Of a stretch of 64,000 nucleotides of DNA, positions 38,332-47,828 are shown one piece after another; within the stretch, counting starts at the first letter, position 1; each line of letters starts with the position of its first letter. This stretch comes from DAOULT01 sp964646625 (GTDB lineage: Bacteria; Chloroflexota; Anaerolineae; CAZYHC01): contig CAZYHC010000012.1 of assembly GCA_964646625.1 (NCBI GenBank), positions 1 through 64,000 of the forward strand. Direction: 5' to 3'. A model generated the notes under the pieces. That model searched no databases, was not told where the DNA came from, and saw only the letters and a program-made list of their open reading frames with translations. The position numbers and the translations under genes are program-made.

Positions 38332-39282
38332 TTGGTTAATCAAGTTATAGACTCAAGCCAGGCCATCTCGGCCGAAGCCCAACCGCGCCTGCGTTTCCGG
38401 TGGCTGAGCGACCGCCTGCTGACAGGAGCGTTCCTCACGCCGACCATGCTTTTGCTGCTGTTCATCACCATCTTCCCCCTCATCTGGTCGCTCTACTTGA
38501 GCTTCACCAGCTACAACGTCAACAGCGACCCCAGTTGGACTGAAGCCCAATGGGTCGGGCTTGAAAACTACGAATACCTGTTGAACACGGAAAAGGTCTG
38601 GCAGCGCTTTGTGGAATCGGCCACGTTCGTCATCCCCACGGTGACGCTCGAGTTCCTCCTCGGCTTTGGCATCGCCCTGCTGTTCAACCGCAAGTTCGGA
38701 GGGCGCGGTTTCATCACCACCGTTATCCTCATCCCGATGATGCTGGCCCCGCTGGTGGTGGGCATGTTCTGGCGCTTTATGTTCCAGGCCGACATCGGCA
38801 TCGTCAACTATTTCGTCCGCGACGTTTTCGGACTGAGGCCCGTGCATTGGCTCACCCAACGGACAAGTGCCATGATCTCCCTGATCGTGGTCGATACCTG
38901 GCAGTGGACGCCCTTCATGTTCCTGATCTCGCTGGCCGGGCTGTCGGCGGTGCCGAAATACCTTTACGAGGCGGCCGACGTGGACCGCGCCTCGGGCTGG
39001 TTCAAGTTCTGGCACATCACCTTGCCGCTGGTCTGGCCGCTGCTGCTGATCGCCATCCTCTTCCGGCTCATGGACACCTACAAGCTGTTTGAGCTGGCCT
39101 GGGTGCTCACGGGCGGCGGACCGGGCACCAGGGTGTTGCCGATTCACCTGTATAAAATCGCCTTCGGCGACTTCCGCACCGGACGCGCTTCGGCGCTGGG
39201 CTACATCATGCTGGTGGTCATCATTGCCCTGGCTAATTTGCTGATTCGGGCCATCAATCAGGCCAAGGCCGAAGAAGTGTAA
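38332..39282 (+). CDS. ABC sugar transporter permease, MalF type
   Basis: 316 residues from a TTG start six bases after GGAGGTG; no ATG fits better. Six predicted helices, first at about 33-55 (MLLLLFITIFPLIWSLYLSF). The cytoplasmic EAA loop that contacts the ATPase reads EAADVDRASGWFKFWHITLP. The FITTVILIPMMLAPLVVGMFW helix pair is typical of sugar permeases. Followed by the second permease after 16 bases. Confidence 0.93.
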   Translation: MVNQVIDSSQAISAEAQPRLRFRWLSDRLLTGAFLTPTMLLLLFITIFPLIWSLYLSFTSYNVNSDPSWTEAQWVGLENYEYLLNTEKVWQRFVESATFVIPTVTLEFLLGFGIALLFNRKFGGRGFITTVILIPMMLAPLVVGMFWRFMFQADIGIVNYFVRDVFGLRPVHWLTQRTSAMISLIVVDTWQWTPFMFLISLAGLSAVPKYLYEAADVDRASGWFKFWHITLPLVWPLLLIAILFRLMDTYKLFELAWVLTGGGPGTRVLPIHLYKIAFGDFRTGRASALGYIMLVVIIALANLLIRAINQAKAEEV

Positions 39283-39298
39283 GGCAGGGAGGATACTT

Positions 39299-40189
39299 AT
39301 GAACTCTGGACAGATACAAACCCGCTCTCTCCTGAGACGAATTCTGTTTTGGGTGGCGGTGGTGGCGGTGCTTTTCTTCTTCCTCTTCCCCCTCTACTGG
39401 ATATTCGTCACCGCCTTTAAGCAGCGCCCCGATATCACCCAATTGCCGCCCAGGTTCATCCCGTGGGGGCAGTTCCAACCCACACTGTTCAACTTCAGAG
39501 AAGTCCTGGTCGAGATGCAGGCCTCACAGTTCGGGACGGCCATGCAGCAAAGCGAATTGCCCGGCAAGCTGTTGAACAGCGTACTCATCAGCGGGACAGC
39601 CACGGTGTTGGCCGTGCTCCTGGGCACGCTGGCGGCCTATGCTTTCTCGCGCTTTCGCATCACGGGGGAAAGCGACATGCTGTTCTTCATCCTCAGCACC
39701 CGCATGTTGCCGCCTGTGGTGACGGTGATTCCCATCTTCCTGATGTTCAAAGAGATAGGACTGCGGGACACCCTGCACGGCATCACCCTGTTGTACGTCA
39801 CGATGGGGTTGCCGTTCGTGGTGTGGATGATGAAAGGCTTTTTCGACGAAATCCCCCGCGAGTACGAAGAGGCGGCCATGATCGACGGCTACTCTCGCCT
39901 GGAAGCGGTGTGGAAGATCGTCATTCCTGAAGCCATCCCGCCTATGCTGGTGACGGCCGTGTTCGTGCTCATCACGGCCTGGAACGAGTTTGTCTTCGTG
40001 CAGTTGCTTAACCCCAATAAGTACACCACCGTGACGCCGTTCCTGTACGGCATCGTGGGCTATGGGCGCACGGAATGGGGACGCATGACGGCCACTACCG
40101 TAGTCTTTGTGGCCCCCATCGTCATCTTCACCTTTTTGGTGCGCAACCACCTCCTGCGAGGGGTAACTTTCGGAGCTGTGAGGCGCTAA
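39299..40189 (+). CDS. ABC sugar transporter permease, MalG type
   Basis: 296 residues with six predicted helices. The EAA loop reads EEAAMIDGYSRLEAVWKIVI. It has a long extracytoplasmic loop after helix 1 (RPDITQLPPRFIPWGQ) as in many MalG relatives. GGGAGG precedes the ATG. The stop overlaps the next ATG (TAATG), which couples ATPase translation to permease. Confidence 0.93.
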   Translation: MNSGQIQTRSLLRRILFWVAVVAVLFFFLFPLYWIFVTAFKQRPDITQLPPRFIPWGQFQPTLFNFREVLVEMQASQFGTAMQQSELPGKLLNSVLISGTATVLAVLLGTLAAYAFSRFRITGESDMLFFILSTRMLPPVVTVIPIFLMFKEIGLRDTLHGITLLYVTMGLPFVVWMMKGFFDEIPREYEEAAMIDGYSRLEAVWKIVIPEAIPPMLVTAVFVLITAWNEFVFVQLLNPNKYTTVTPFLYGIVGYGRTEWGRMTATTVVFVAPIVIFTFLVRNHLLRGVTFGAVRR

Positions 40190-41274
40190 TGGCTGAAATA
40201 AAGATCGAACATCTGGTTAAAATTTTTCCGGGCGGCACGCTGGCGGTGGATGACATCAGTCTGCACATTGCCGACGGGGAGTTCCTGGTGCTGCTCGGCC
40301 CCTCGGGTTGCGGCAAGACCACCACGCTGCGCTGCGTGGCTGGCCTGGAGCGTCAAACCTCTGGCGACATCTGGATCGGCGAGCGGGTAGTGAACGACCT
40401 GGTGCCGGCCGATCGCGATATCGCTTTCGTGTTCCAATTTTACGCCCTCTACCCGCACCTCAGGGCCTACGACAACATTGCCTTCCCCTTGCGGGCGGCG
40501 GGAGTGCTCAAGACTGAGGTGGATAGTCGCGTTCGCAAAGTGGCGCAGCTATTGAAGATCGACCACCTGCTGGGCCGCCGACCCAACCGCCTGTCGTCCG
40601 GCGAGCAGCAACGGGTGGCCCTGGGACGGGCCATCGTGCGCCGCCCGCAGGTCTTCCTCCTGGACGAGCCGCTCACCAACCTGGATGCCTCCCTGCGGGC
40701 TGACATGCGTGTGGAGCTCAAACATCTACAGCAGGAACTTGGGACCACCACCCTGTACGTCACCCACGACCAGACGGAAGCCATGTCCATGAGCCAGCGC
40801 ATTGCCGTGATGAACCTGGGTAAACTGGAGCAGGCAGGCACGCCGCTGGAAGTGTACAACCAGCCTGCCACCCTGTTTGTGGCCGGTTTCATCGGCTCGC
40901 CGCCCATGAACTTCCTGGACGTTGCTTTGGATGACGGCCCTGCTCTGGTCAACTCCGGGGGCGAATTCCACCTGCCGATTGACTCCGCCCTGGCTGAAAA
41001 ACTGCCGCCCAAGACTCCCCTCAAGTTGGGGGTGCGCTCTGAGGACCTGAACATCGTTGCCGATCCTGCGGCGGGCGATCTACCGGCTGAGGTGTACGTC
41101 CGCGAGCCGCTGGGCGACGAGACGATCTATGGCCTGCGGTTCGCCGGAGGCCACCTGATGTTGGCCAAAGCCCCGGCCACCCTCGAACTGGACACCGGGC
41201 AAGGGGTGGGGGTAAATCTTGAACGGTCGCGTCTACACCTCTTTGATACGACCACTGGCAAGGCATTGAGGTAA
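40189..41274 (+). CDS. ABC sugar transporter ATP-binding protein, MalK/UgpC type (first)
   Basis: 361 residues. Walker A GPSGCGKTT, Q-loop FVFQFYALYPHL, signature LSSGEQQRVALGRA (Ser in place of the first Gly of LSGGQ), Walker B VFLLDEPLTNLD and H-loop YVTHDQTEA. The C-terminal TOBE/MalK regulatory domain spans about 240-355. The start is the ATG overlapping the permease stop. The ATPase powers the preceding permeases. Confidence 0.94.
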   Translation: MAEIKIEHLVKIFPGGTLAVDDISLHIADGEFLVLLGPSGCGKTTTLRCVAGLERQTSGDIWIGERVVNDLVPADRDIAFVFQFYALYPHLRAYDNIAFPLRAAGVLKTEVDSRVRKVAQLLKIDHLLGRRPNRLSSGEQQRVALGRAIVRRPQVFLLDEPLTNLDASLRADMRVELKHLQQELGTTTLYVTHDQTEAMSMSQRIAVMNLGKLEQAGTPLEVYNQPATLFVAGFIGSPPMNFLDVALDDGPALVNSGGEFHLPIDSALAEKLPPKTPLKLGVRSEDLNIVADPAAGDLPAEVYVREPLGDETIYGLRFAGGHLMLAKAPATLELDTGQGVGVNLERSRLHLFDTTTGKALR

Positions 41275-41276
41275 TT

Positions 41277-42437
41277 ATGGCTCATCTTGAAATTGTAAAT
41301 CTGACGAAACGTTTTGGCCCCGTAACGGCCGTCAATGATCTGACGCTCGAAATCGCTGACGGCGAATTCCTGGTGCTGCTCGGCCCCAACGGCGCAGGCA
41401 AAACCACCACCTTACGTTGTGTGGCGGGCCTGGAGAAGCCCGATGAGGGTCAGGTCAAGTTCGACGGCCAACCGATGAGTGAGGTCTCACCGGCCGAGCG
41501 TAACGTGGCCTTCGTGTTCCAGAGTTATGCCCTGTATCCGCGTAAGACCGTGTTTCAAAACATGGCCTTCCCGTTGGAGGCGCGCCGCTTCTCGAAAAGC
41601 GAGATCGAGCAGCGCGTGCGTCAGGTCGCAGGCTTATTGCACATCGAACACCTGCTGGCCCGCCGGCCTGCCCAACTCTCCGGCGGCGAACAGCAGCGCG
41701 TGGCCCTGGGGCGGGCTATGGTACGCCAGGCCCGTGCCTTTCTGATGGACGAGCCCCTGACCAACCTCGACTTCAAACTGCGGGTGGAGATGCGCACCGA
41801 GCTTAAGCGCCTGCATCAAGAATTTCACACCACCCTGTTCTACGTGACCAACGATCAGACGGAAGCCATGGCTATGGCGGACCGGATCGCCGTGTTGAAC
41901 GAAGGCCGTTTGCAGCAGGTCGGCTCGCCGCGTGAGGTGTACCACCACCCGGTCAACCGCTTTGTGGCCAGCTTCATCGGGTTCCCCAGGATGAATTTCC
42001 TCGACTGCCTCCTGACCACGGAAGGCACCGCAGACGCCTGGCAACAGCGAACGTTCGTTGTTAGTGCCAGGCATCGGGAAGCCCCGGAGGATAATTGGGC
42101 CATACCCGTCCCGGCTGGAGTGCGCGAGGCTATCCGCAAGGCCGGCGGCGAACGAGTGATCCTGGGCATCCGCCCGGAAGACCTGGCTCTGAAGTTGGAG
42201 CCACAACCAACCACGGAAGCGGTGGCTGCAACCTCACCCGGCGACCTGGCGGGGACGGTGTTCGTCCTCGAACCGCTCGGCGACCGTACGATCGTGGATG
42301 TGCAGTTGGGGGAGGATACGGTCAAGGTGAAGGCTCCTCCCGACGTCAAGCTTGAGCCAGGTCAACCTGTCTGGCTCATGCCGGATCTGGATCGGGTGCA
42401 CGTCTTTGATCCAGAGACGGAACAGGCGTTGGTGTGA
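41277..42437 (+). CDS. ABC sugar transporter ATP-binding protein, MalK/UgpC type (second)
   Basis: 386 residues. Walker A GPNGAGKTT, signature LSGGEQQRVALGRA, Walker B AFLMDEPLTNLD. The H-loop reads YVTNDQTEA, with Asn in place of the normally invariant His, which would weaken hydrolysis at one site. Paired with the first ATPase this would make a heterodimer with one degenerate site. TOBE domain from about 240. It begins two bases after the first ATPase stop. Confidence 0.92.
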   Translation: MAHLEIVNLTKRFGPVTAVNDLTLEIADGEFLVLLGPNGAGKTTTLRCVAGLEKPDEGQVKFDGQPMSEVSPAERNVAFVFQSYALYPRKTVFQNMAFPLEARRFSKSEIEQRVRQVAGLLHIEHLLARRPAQLSGGEQQRVALGRAMVRQARAFLMDEPLTNLDFKLRVEMRTELKRLHQEFHTTLFYVTNDQTEAMAMADRIAVLNEGRLQQVGSPREVYHHPVNRFVASFIGFPRMNFLDCLLTTEGTADAWQQRTFVVSARHREAPEDNWAIPVPAGVREAIRKAGGERVILGIRPEDLALKLEPQPTTEAVAATSPGDLAGTVFVLEPLGDRTIVDVQLGEDTVKVKAPPDVKLEPGQPVWLMPDLDRVHVFDPETEQALV

Positions 42438-42450
42438 GAGAACAGAAAAC

Positions 42451-42483
42451 AGGTGCCTGGCACTTCCAAGGGGCCAGGCACCC
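42451..42483. repeat. 33-bp palindrome, copy 6 (diverged, intergenic)
   Basis: AGGTGCCTGGCACTT is intact, but the right arm has GGGG in place of AGT near the loop and ends CCC. It lies between the second ATPase and the small membrane protein. Confidence 0.8.
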
Positions 42484-42504
42484 GATACAGTGGGAGTTAT
42501 AGCT

Positions 42505-42702
42505 ATGAATGAGCGCCTCTACTCATTCCTGATCCGGTGTATTATCGCGGGCTTATTCCTGGGCATTTTGGGCATGATACAGCCCTGGCATCTGCCCTTG
42601 TTCAAACTGGGCTTTCAGGTACTCCTGTACTCGACTCTGGCCTACATCGTCCTTTCGCACATCACCCCGCGTTCCCAGGACTCATCCGACGGCGGGCCCT
42701 GA
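42505..42702 (+). CDS. Small two-helix membrane protein
   Basis: 65 residues from the ATG at 42505, eight bases after GGGAG. Two hydrophobic segments (CIIAGLFLGILGMI and LGFQVLLYSTLAYIVL) are separated by QPWHLPLFK, and it ends in a polar tail. No named family recognised. It is the last plus-strand gene before the convergent RsbR-like array and is probably co-transcribed with the transporter, or from within the palindrome spacer. Confidence 0.6.
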   Translation: MNERLYSFLIRCIIAGLFLGILGMIQPWHLPLFKLGFQVLLYSTLAYIVLSHITPRSQDSSDGGP

Positions 42703-42729
42703 TCGAGTATCGAGCATCTGGTTTCGCGT

Positions 42730-44070
42730 TTAAAGGGCCACGATGCGCTTCCGCACCAGGCCCAGCGCATATTCGATGCCGCTCTGGAGGTTGCTCCTGG
42801 TGACGATGCTAGACAGATCCACCCCCAGGCTCACGATGGTCTGGGCCACTTCGGGAGCGATGCCGGTCAGAACTACTCGTGCTCCCAACAGCCTGGCTGC
42901 CTGGGTGGTCTGCAACAGGTGGTTGGCTATCCCGGTATCGACCACCGGCACCCCGGTGATGTCGATGATCACCACTTCGGCCTGGTAGTGGCTGATGGCT
43001 GTCAGCAGGGCCTCCATGATCTGCTGGGCGCGGGCGGTGTCTATACTGCCGATGAGCGGCATGGCAACGATCTCATCGCTGATAGGCACGATAGGGGTAG
43101 ATAGCTCATGGAGGGCCTGACGCTGAGCCAGGAGTTGGGTGTTCATCGTTTCGGCTTCGGCCCTGGCGCGGATCAGGTCCTGGGTCAGACCGGCCAAAGC
43201 TTGCAGGTTATCCATGGCCGCCTCGTGTATGTTGTCCCGGCTGATGAGGGCCGTGCCGGTATCGACGCGGGCCGGGACTTCCTCTCCGCGGATGACTTTG
43301 AGGGCCATTTCCACCCCTAAGGCTCCCATCCTGTCCGGAAACTGCTGCACGCTGGCATCAACCTCACCTTTGTCGATGAGCACCAGGACTTCAGGAAGGG
43401 CGTCGAAGCCCACCATTACCATCTGGCCCAGCTTGCCCGCTGATTTGACAACCTGGAGAGCGCCCAGCAGCATCGGGTCGTCGGCGGCAAAAAGGGCCTC
43501 GGCATCAGGGTGGGCGTGTAGGGCCTCGGCTGTGGCCTGCCGACCACCTTCCCTCGTCCAGCCGGCTTCCCGTTCAAAGACTACCTCCAGGTCCCCATAG
43601 CGGTCCAGAACGTGGTGCAGCCCCTCCGAACGGTGAAGGCCGGTCTGATGAGTCTGAGGGCCCTGAATGTTGATTACCTGGCCTTTGTATCCCAAACGTT
43701 CGGCGATGTACTCGGCGGCCAACTCCGCGCCCTTGATGTTGTCGGTCTGTACTGTGCAGGCGACTTCCCCACCCCATATCTCCACGTCAACGGCGATGAC
43801 CGGGATGCCAGCCTGGTTGGCTTTTTCTACCGCCGGGACGATGCCCTTTGAGTCCGCGGCCCCGATGATGAGAGCGTCCATTTTCCGGCGCACGAAATCT
43901 TCGATGATCGATATCTGCTCGGCCGCGGTATACGCGGCAGGATGAGCAGCGGTCAGTTCGATGCCCAACTCGGCGGCCTTCTCCTCGGCCGCTTTGTTAA
44001 TGAGAACGAAGAAGGGCAGCGTAATGTCAGAAAGAGTCAGTCCAATACATACGTTCTTAGTCGATTTCAT
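42730..44070 (-). CDS. Ribose-binding-like sensor fused to RsbR-type STAS domain, paralogue 1 (no GAF)
   Basis: 446 residues with no signal peptide. Residues 1-300 form a periplasmic-binding-protein type I fold (IGLTLSDITLPFFVLINKAA, GIPVIAVDVEIWGGEV, VMVGFDALPEVLVLIDKGE) as in RbsB. A short helical linker (QALAGLTQDLIRARAEAETM) leads to the STAS domain (about 345-440), which keeps both phospho-sites of RsbR proteins: VVDTGIANHLL and APEVAQTIVSLGV. It would sense a sugar in the cytoplasm and signal through a stressosome-like core. Last gene of the array. The 340 bases upstream hold a TATAAT on the minus strand at 44204-44209 but no clear -35. Confidence 0.85.
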   Translation of the reverse strand: MKSTKNVCIGLTLSDITLPFFVLINKAAEEKAAELGIELTAAHPAAYTAAEQISIIEDFVRRKMDALIIGAADSKGIVPAVEKANQAGIPVIAVDVEIWGGEVACTVQTDNIKGAELAAEYIAERLGYKGQVINIQGPQTHQTGLHRSEGLHHVLDRYGDLEVVFEREAGWTREGGRQATAEALHAHPDAEALFAADDPMLLGALQVVKSAGKLGQMVMVGFDALPEVLVLIDKGEVDASVQQFPDRMGALGVEMALKVIRGEEVPARVDTGTALISRDNIHEAAMDNLQALAGLTQDLIRARAEAETMNTQLLAQRQALHELSTPIVPISDEIVAMPLIGSIDTARAQQIMEALLTAISHYQAEVVIIDITGVPVVDTGIANHLLQTTQAARLLGARVVLTGIAPEVAQTIVSLGVDLSSIVTRSNLQSGIEYALGLVRKRIVAL

Positions 44071-44410
44071 AGTGGTAACGGCCTTCCTTTCTTAACTTAA
44101 TAGGGAGGGATCTCAATGCCGTTAACTTGAGGGCCAGGACGTTGAAAACAACGGTCTGATCACGCCCCCAAATCCTAATGTCCGAGGACACTACTTACCA
44201 TCTATTATAAGGGAGTAAGATAAAACCGACATAAATGAAACCTAAACAAAACATAAAGAAAGACTCCTGAGATTCGCTGGGGTAGCAAAAGCTCTTGTTT
44301 CAGAGCAAAGTTTCATATTCTTATTCTACCATATTCTTAATGCGCGGGGAGAGATTTTATCCCAGGGTGGGGATGGGATATAGATTTGGTTGCGCTTTTT
44401 CGGGTAGGCT

Positions 44411-45778
44411 CTAAAGGGCCACGATGCGCTTCCGCACCAGGCCCAGCGCATATTCGATGCCGCTCTGGAGGTTGCTCCTGGTGACGATGCTAGACAGATC
44501 CACCCCCAGGCTCACGATGGTCTGGGCCACTTCGGGAGCGATGCCGGTCAGAACTACTCGTGCTCCCAACAGCCTGGCTGCCTGGGTGGTCTGCAACAGG
44601 TGGTTGGCTATCCCGGTATCGACCACCGGCACCCCGGTGATGTCGATGATCACCACTTCGGCCTGGTAGTGGCTGATGGCTGTCAGCAGGGCCTCCATGA
44701 TCTGCTGGGCGCGGGCGGTGTCTATGCTGCCGATGAGCGGCAGGGCAATGGTCTCGTCGCTGATAGGCACGATAGGGGTGGACAGCTCGCGGAGGGCCTG
44801 ACGCTGGGCCTCGATGATCTCCTGGCTTTGCCGTTGTAGTTGGGCGTTCATCCTTTCGGCTTCGGCCCTGGCGCGGATCAGGTCCTGGGTCAGACCGGCC
44901 AAAGCTTGCAGGTTATCCATGGCCGCCTGGTGTACGTTGTCCCGACTGATGAGGGCCACGCCGATACTCACTTCGGGTGGGACTTCCTCGCCGCGGATAG
45001 CTTTGAAGGCCATTTCCACCCCTACGGCTCCCATCCTGTCCGGGAACTGCTGCACGCCGGCATCGATCTCACCTTTGTCGATGAGCACCAGGACTTCGGG
45101 AAGAACGTCGAAGCCCACCATTACTAGCTGGCCCAGCTTGCCCGCTTCTTTGACGGCCTGGAAAGCGCCCCGAAGCATCGGGTCGTTGTTGGCAAACAGG
45201 GCCTCGGCCTCGGGGTGGGCGCCCAGAGCCTCGGCTGTGGCCTGCCGACTACCTTCCACCGTCCACCCGAGGGCTTCCCCTTCAAAGACGATCTCCAGGT
45301 CCGGATAGCGGTCCAGAACGTGGTGCAGCCCCTCCGAACGGTGGAGGTCGGCCTGATCAAGCTGAGAGCCCCGAATGTTGATTACCTGGCCTCTGTATCC
45401 CAGCCGTTCGGCGATGTACTCCCCGGCCAGCTCCCCGCCCTTAACGTTGTCGGTCTGTACCGAGCAGGCGATCTCTCCGCCCCATATCTCCACGTCCACG
45501 GCGACGACCGGGATGCCGGCCTGGTTGGCTTTTTCTACCGCCGGAACGAGGCTTTGTGAGTCCACGGGCGCAACGACGATAGCATCCACTTTCTGACGCA
45601 CCAAATCCTCGACGATCGCTATCTGCCCGGCGGCGTCATACGCGGTAAGGTGAGCGGAGACCAGCTCGACGCCTAACTCGGCGGCTTTCTCCTCGGCTGC
45701 TTTGCTCAGGACCACGAAGTAGGGCAGCGTAATGTCAGAAACAGTCAGTCCAATGCGTACGTTCTCGGTCGATTTCAT
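44411..45778 (-). CDS. Ribose-binding-like sensor fused to RsbR-type STAS domain, paralogue 2 (no GAF)
   Basis: 455 residues from the ATG at 45778, downstream of AAAGGGGGG; an ATG nine codons earlier lacks a site. Layout as paralogue 1 with a slightly longer linker (QLQRQSQEIIEAQRQ) before the STAS domain. The last 314 bases of the gene read identical to paralogue 1 (44412-44725 versus 42731-43044), while the sugar-binding half is clearly different, so ligand specificity may differ while the output domain is kept uniform. Confidence 0.85.
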   Translation of the reverse strand: MKSTENVRIGLTVSDITLPYFVVLSKAAEEKAAELGVELVSAHLTAYDAAGQIAIVEDLVRQKVDAIVVAPVDSQSLVPAVEKANQAGIPVVAVDVEIWGGEIACSVQTDNVKGGELAGEYIAERLGYRGQVINIRGSQLDQADLHRSEGLHHVLDRYPDLEIVFEGEALGWTVEGSRQATAEALGAHPEAEALFANNDPMLRGAFQAVKEAGKLGQLVMVGFDVLPEVLVLIDKGEIDAGVQQFPDRMGAVGVEMAFKAIRGEEVPPEVSIGVALISRDNVHQAAMDNLQALAGLTQDLIRARAEAERMNAQLQRQSQEIIEAQRQALRELSTPIVPISDETIALPLIGSIDTARAQQIMEALLTAISHYQAEVVIIDITGVPVVDTGIANHLLQTTQAARLLGARVVLTGIAPEVAQTIVSLGVDLSSIVTRSNLQSGIEYALGLVRKRIVAL

Positions 45779-45870
45779 AGTGGTAACACCCCCCTTTCTT
45801 AACACACGGGGAGAGATTTTAGCCTGGGGGGAGGGGGGGATGGAATTGGAGGCGCCTTTTCGGGCAGGCT

Positions 45871-47727
45871 CTAAAGGGCTACGATGCGTTTCCGCACCAG
45901 GCCCAGCGCATATTCAATACCACTCTGGAGATCGCTCTTGGTGACGAGGCCCACCAACTCCACCCCCAGGCTGACGATGGTCTGCGCTACCTCAGGAGCG
46001 ATGCCGGTCAGCACCACCCGCGTCCCTAACAGCCTGGCCGCCTGGGCGGTCTGCAACAGGTGGTTGGCTACCCCGGTATCGACCACCGGCACCCCGGTGA
46101 TGTCGATAATCACCACTTCGGCCTGGTAGTGGCTGATGGCTGTCAGCAGGGCCTCCATGACCTGCTGGGCGCGGGTGGTATCTATACTGCCGATGAGCGG
46201 CAGGGCAATGATCTCGTCGCTGATAGGCACGATAGGGGTGGATAGCTCGCGGAGGGCCTGACGCTGGGCGTCGATGATCTCCTGGCTGTGTCTTTGTATC
46301 TGTTCCATAAGGCGGGCGTTTTCCAGGGCCGTAGCTGCCTGGTTAGCCAGCAGAGAGAGGATCTGAAGGTGATCCTGGCTGAAAGCCTGGCGCTCTGTTT
46401 TGCTGTGTACGTCCAGGGTGCCGATGATCCCTCCGCCCACGATTATGGGGGTGCTGACGATAGCCAGCAGACCCTCATCCTGGGCAGAGGGGTTGTAGAA
46501 CAGGGGATTGTTGGGGAGGTCGTTGGCGATGATAGCCTGTCCCTCCTGCGCCACCCGGCCGGCGATGCTCTCTCCCAATCTATCATGGGTGCCTTCCACC
46601 ACTTTGTGGCTCAGGCCGCAACTGGCCCTGATGGTCAGCGCTTCCCGTTTGTCATCCAAGAGGAGTATAGCCCCGGCCTCTGCCTTCAGCAAGTTCATGG
46701 CTCCATACGCAATCTCCTCCAGGAGGGTTCCCAGGTCAGGGCGAGTGTTTATCTGGGTGGCTAACTGGTGGAGAGCCAGGAGTTGGGCGTTCATCGTTTC
46801 GGTTTTGATCCTGGCCTGGATCAGGTCCCGGCTCAAATCGGCCAAAGCTTGCAGATTGTCCATGGCTGCCTGGTGTACGTTGTCCCGGCTGACGAGGACC
46901 GTGCCGGTATCGATCCGGGCCGGGATTTCCTCGCCGCGGATAGCTTTGAGGGCCATCTCCACCCCTATTTCTCCCATCTTGATCGGGAACTGCTGAACGC
47001 TGGCATCGACCTCACCCTTGTCAATGAGCACCAGGACTTCGGGAATGGCGTCGAAGCCCACCATCACTAGCTGGCCCAGCTTGTCCGCTTCTTTGATGGC
47101 CTGGAGAGCGCCCAGCAGCATCGGGTCACCAGCGGCAAACAGGGCCCCGGCCTCGGGGTGGGCGCGTAGGGCCTCGGCCATTGCCTGTTGTCCCTCTTCC
47201 GCCGACCAACTGGTTTCCCGTTCGAAGACGACTTCCAGGTCTGGGTAGCGGTCCAGAACGTGGTGCAATCCCTCCGAGCGCTGAAAGCCGACCTGCGCAA
47301 CTTGGGGCCCCTCAATGCTGATCACTTTGCCTCTGTATCCCAGCCGTTCGGCGATGTACTCGGCAGCCAACTCTGCGCCCTTGACGTTGTCGGTCTGTAC
47401 CGTGCAGGCGATCTCCCCGCCCCATATCCCCACGTCAATGGCGACGACCGGGATGCCAGCCTGGTTGGCTTTTTCTACGGCCGGGACGATGCCATTTGAG
47501 TCCACGGCGGCAATGATGATAGCATCCACTTTCTGGCGCACGAAATCCTCGATGATCGGCATTTGTTCGGCGGCGGTGTACCTGGCAGGATGAGCAGCGA
47601 TCAGTTCGATGCCCAACTCGGCGGCCTTCTCCTGGGCTGCTTTGCCTTCGATAAACGTGAGGGGTAGTGTAATGTCGTCAAGGGTCAGCCCAATGCGTAC
47701 GTTCTCAGTTGATTTCGTTGATTTCAT
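45871..47727 (-). CDS. Ribose-binding-like sensor, GAF and RsbR-type STAS fusion, paralogue 3
   Basis: 618 residues. Binding domain 1-300; GAF domain about 330-490 (INTRPDLGTLLEEIAYGA, GAILLLDDKREALTIRASCG, GTLDVHSKTERQAFSQDHLQ, LANQAATALENA); helix QRHSQEIIDAQRQALRELS; STAS about 515-612 with VVDTGVANHLL and APEVAQTIVSLGV. In this copy the C-terminal part reads VELVGLVTKSDLQ, closest to B. subtilis-type RsbR. The GAF adds a second small-molecule or redox input. Confidence 0.87.
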   Translation of the reverse strand: MKSTKSTENVRIGLTLDDITLPLTFIEGKAAQEKAAELGIELIAAHPARYTAAEQMPIIEDFVRQKVDAIIIAAVDSNGIVPAVEKANQAGIPVVAIDVGIWGGEIACTVQTDNVKGAELAAEYIAERLGYRGKVISIEGPQVAQVGFQRSEGLHHVLDRYPDLEVVFERETSWSAEEGQQAMAEALRAHPEAGALFAAGDPMLLGALQAIKEADKLGQLVMVGFDAIPEVLVLIDKGEVDASVQQFPIKMGEIGVEMALKAIRGEEIPARIDTGTVLVSRDNVHQAAMDNLQALADLSRDLIQARIKTETMNAQLLALHQLATQINTRPDLGTLLEEIAYGAMNLLKAEAGAILLLDDKREALTIRASCGLSHKVVEGTHDRLGESIAGRVAQEGQAIIANDLPNNPLFYNPSAQDEGLLAIVSTPIIVGGGIIGTLDVHSKTERQAFSQDHLQILSLLANQAATALENARLMEQIQRHSQEIIDAQRQALRELSTPIVPISDEIIALPLIGSIDTTRAQQVMEALLTAISHYQAEVVIIDITGVPVVDTGVANHLLQTAQAARLLGTRVVLTGIAPEVAQTIVSLGVELVGLVTKSDLQSGIEYALGLVRKRIVAL

Positions 47728-47828
47728 GATGGTTGTGCTCTCCTTTGTATTATTATTTTATTGTTAATGTAGGAAATCCTGGGTTAGCTGGGGACGGGGT
47801 ATATTTGGTTGCGTTTGGCGGATAGGCT

